A stretch of 7,150 nt of DNA from an uncultured Eubacteriales bacterium. Lineage in GTDB: Bacteria; Bacillota_A; Clostridia; Christensenellales; Aristaeellaceae. Position 1 is the first letter of the stretch, and each line of letters begins with the position of its first letter. Both the position numbers and the translations under genes were made by a program. The notes under the pieces were generated by a model. That model saw only the letters and a program-made list of their open reading frames with translations. It did no database searches and had not been told where the DNA came from. The stretch lies in contig CACXEB010000083.1 in NCBI GenBank assembly GCA_902766515.1, positions 1 to 7,150 on the forward strand, read 5' to 3'. This document shows positions 5,714 to 7,150 of this stretch, piece by piece.

Positions 5714-6660
5714 CGTTTCACCATGTCCTTCATCCCGCGGCGGTCCGGTGATTCCACGGCTTTCAGCAGGTTGTCCAGCACGTCCGATACGCGGGTTTCA
5801 GCCTGTTCCTTCACCAGGATCCTGTGCGCGCAGACATCGGCGAACACCGCCCGCACGTCCGCGCCGGTCACATAGTCGCGCCCGTCCATAAACGCCCGGG
5901 CCTTGGCTGCCCTGTCCAGAAACAGGGCGCCCCGCGGGCTGATGCCCACTTCGACCGCCGGATGCTCCCGGGAAGCCATGGTCAGCCGCGTGATGTAGTC
6001 CAGGATCGCGTCCCGGGCGGTCACGGCCCGCGTCCCGCGCTGCAGTTCCATCAGCCGCTCCCTGGTCAGCGCGGGGCGGACGGTCTCCATCGGATCCTGC
6101 CTCTGTCGGTCGCGGAGCATGGCCATCTGTGCCTCATAATCCGGGTATCCGATGGACAGCCGGACCAGGAAGCGGTCGACCTGGGCGTACGGCAGGGGTT
6201 GCGTTCCTGCCGTCCCGACGCTGTTTTCCGTGGCGATGACCAGGAAAGGGCGCTCAAGGCCATAGGTGGTCCCGTCCACGGTCACCTGGCGCTCCTCCAT
6301 GGCTTCCAGCAGGGCGGACTGCGTCTTGCTGGAAGCCCGGTTGATCTCATCCCCGAGCAGCAGGCCGGTCCCATTGAGCGCGCCCGGCTGGTAGCGGAAG
6401 CCGCCGCTGTTCCTGTCATACATCGAAAAGCCGACGAGATCCGACGGCAGCACGTCCGGGGTAAACTGAACGCGCCGGTACTGAAGGCCGACGGTCCGGC
6501 CCAGCGCGACCGCGAGGGTCGTCTTGCCGACACCGGGCACGTCGTCCAGCAGCACATGACCATCCGCCAGCAGCGCGAGCAGGATCTTTTCGATCACTGC
6601 CCGCTTGCCGGCGATCACTTTTTCGATTTCAGACAGGACCTGTTCAAGCTCCGGGCGCAT
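5710..6660 (-). CDS. MoxR-family AAA+ ATPase
   Basis: A 316-residue cytosolic AAA+ ATPase of the MoxR family, of normal length. Motifs in order: GKRAVIEKILLALLADGHVLL (18-38) and Walker A DVPGVGKTT (40-48); PDVLPSDLVGF (68-78); Walker B LLGDEINRAS (101-110) followed by KTQSALLEAMEERQVTV (112-128); sensor 1 IATEN (142-146); LPYAQVDRFLVRL (156-168); and sensor 2 SPRG (241-244) before the C-terminal helical lid. MoxR proteins are thought to act as chaperone-like remodelling ATPases, paired with DUF58 or VWA proteins. The ATG at 6660 is chosen because GGAGG lies 6 nt upstream and homology begins at MRPELEQ; a longer reading to 6756 would overlap the upstream gene and adds an unrelated Arg/His-rich sequence. 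It follows the nucleotidase gene by 14 nt and overlaps the DUF58 hybrid gene by ATGA. Confidence 0.95.
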   Translation of the reverse strand: MRPELEQVLSEIEKVIAGKRAVIEKILLALLADGHVLLDDVPGVGKTTLAVALGRTVGLQYRRVQFTPDVLPSDLVGFSMYDRNSGGFRYQPGALNGTGLLLGDEINRASSKTQSALLEAMEERQVTVDGTTYGLERPFLVIATENSVGTAGTQPLPYAQVDRFLVRLSIGYPDYEAQMAMLRDRQRQDPMETVRPALTRERLMELQRGTRAVTARDAILDYITRLTMASREHPAVEVGISPRGALFLDRAAKARAFMDGRDYVTGADVRAVFADVCAHRILVKEQAETRVSDVLDNLLKAVESPDRRGMKDMVKR

Positions 6661-6674
6661 GGGCCGCCTCCGTG

Positions 6675-7150
6675 TTACCTGACCGTGATCCGGCCCATGG
6701 CTTCGGCATAGTCCGGGCCGATCGCGTTGTTCAGCGCTTCGGTGATGTACCTCCACACCACGTCGCGGACGACCGCGGTGGTGATGGTGCTCTTTTCGTT
6801 CTCCTCCGCCGCTTCCTTAAAGATATAGGAGGAATCCATGCCGTTGAAGTTGGCGTTGCTGGTGATCACGGCATACAGGGCGTACGCGTCCCACGGCTTG
6901 CCATTGACTTCCCCGATGGACACGCGGCCGACGGAAGCCGCCCGGAACCACTTGTCCCCGTAGGCCTCGCCACGGTCATACGCCACGGACGTATCCACCG
7001 TATAGCTGAGGCCCGACACCTGCATGAAGGAGGCGCAGGCCGCAGCCGTCTCCTCATTGTATGGCAGCGCCTGGGAGGCCGCTTCGAGCGCTTCCTGCAG
7101 GGCAGCGCCGGTCATATAGACCACCGCCACCTTGTTGGGATAGGGCAGCA
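6675..7150 (-). CDS. 5'-nucleotidase-type protein, C-terminal domain only (cut by window edge)
   Basis: The frame is open to the right edge and ends with TAA at 6677-6675, giving about 158 visible residues. They match the C-terminal substrate-binding domain of the 5'-nucleotidase/UshA/CpdB family: LPYPNKVAVVYMTGAALQEAL at the start, SFMQVSGLSYTVD, then YALYAVITSNANF and a terminal GRITV. These enzymes are normally secreted or wall-anchored and release phosphate from nucleotides or cyclic nucleotides. The metallophosphatase domain and any signal peptide lie outside the window. The protein stops right after the GRITV strand, with no sortase or surface-binding extension at the C-terminus, so anchoring, if any, must be at the N-terminus. 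It lies 14 nt upstream of moxR and may be the first visible gene of the same operon; whether its function is linked is unclear. Confidence 0.88.
   Translation of the reverse strand, partial: LPYPNKVAVVYMTGAALQEALEAASQALPYNEETAAACASFMQVSGLSYTVDTSVAYDRGEAYGDKWFRAASVGRVSIGEVNGKPWDAYALYAVITSNANFNGMDSSYIFKEAAEENEKSTITTAVVRDVVWRYITEALNNAIGPDYAEAMGRITVR

Noticed and set aside
4760..6711. Long plus-strand open frames opposite the DUF58 hybrid and moxR
   Set aside because: Same shadow signature as elsewhere: Arg/Gln/His-rich, no domains. The minus strand encodes clear MoxR and DUF58 motifs.
1..7150. tRNA or rRNA genes, CRISPR arrays, insertion sequences, attachment sites
   Set aside because: I saw no tRNA-like cloverleaf, rRNA motif, spaced direct repeats, transposase motif or terminal inverted repeats. 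The only repetitive stretch is the His-codon tract in larC.

Overview
The window is a gene-dense stretch from a GC-rich bacterium in which every convincing gene lies on the minus strand, so transcription runs from position 7150 towards 1. GGAGG-type ribosome binding sites, PurBox-like sites (AWWWCCGAACWWT) next to a sigma-A-type promoter, a group II ECF S component without its own energizing module, and a MoxR/DUF58 pair all suggest a GC-rich Firmicute, most likely a gut or rumen clostridial lineage. Genus cannot be read from this sequence.

In transcription order, the right edge (7150-6675) holds the C-terminal domain of a secreted 5'-nucleotidase-type protein, cut by the window. After 14 nt comes a MoxR AAA+ ATPase (6660-5710). 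It overlaps by 4 nt a hybrid membrane protein (5713-4217) that joins a very short DUF58 core to a multi-pass membrane region and a C-terminal DUF4129-like segment. That gene overlaps a lipoprotein (4226-3225) with a long acidic linker followed by what looks like only the C-terminal lobe of a BtuF/FhuD-type substrate-binding protein. The lipoprotein gene overlaps an ECF transporter S component (3232-2669). After 30 nt comes a full-length single-frame larC (2638-1382), the nickel insertase for the nickel-pincer nucleotide cofactor. Its stop overlaps (ATGA) the start of a P-loop kinase with an uncharacterised N-terminal domain (1385-300). Spacings of +14, -4, -10, -8, +30 and -4 nt point to one tightly coupled transcription unit.

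Between this unit and the next gene (299-43) is an AT-rich island. It carries a near-consensus promoter (TTGACA, 17 nt, TATATT with extended -10 TG) reading left into purE, whose first 14 codons end the window. One PurBox-like site lies just upstream of the -35 and a perfect consensus match lies about 50 nt further upstream, in opposite orientation, touching the stop codon of the kinase gene. The roughly 140-nt purE leader can fold into several hairpins, one followed by a short U run.

Two functional themes meet here: a MoxR/DUF58 envelope module, and a set of transport and cofactor genes (half-PBP lipoprotein, ECF S component, LarC, kinase). The most interesting reading is that the latter supplies metal or a cofactor precursor for the nickel-pincer cofactor. 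That is inference: larA, larB and larE are not in the window.
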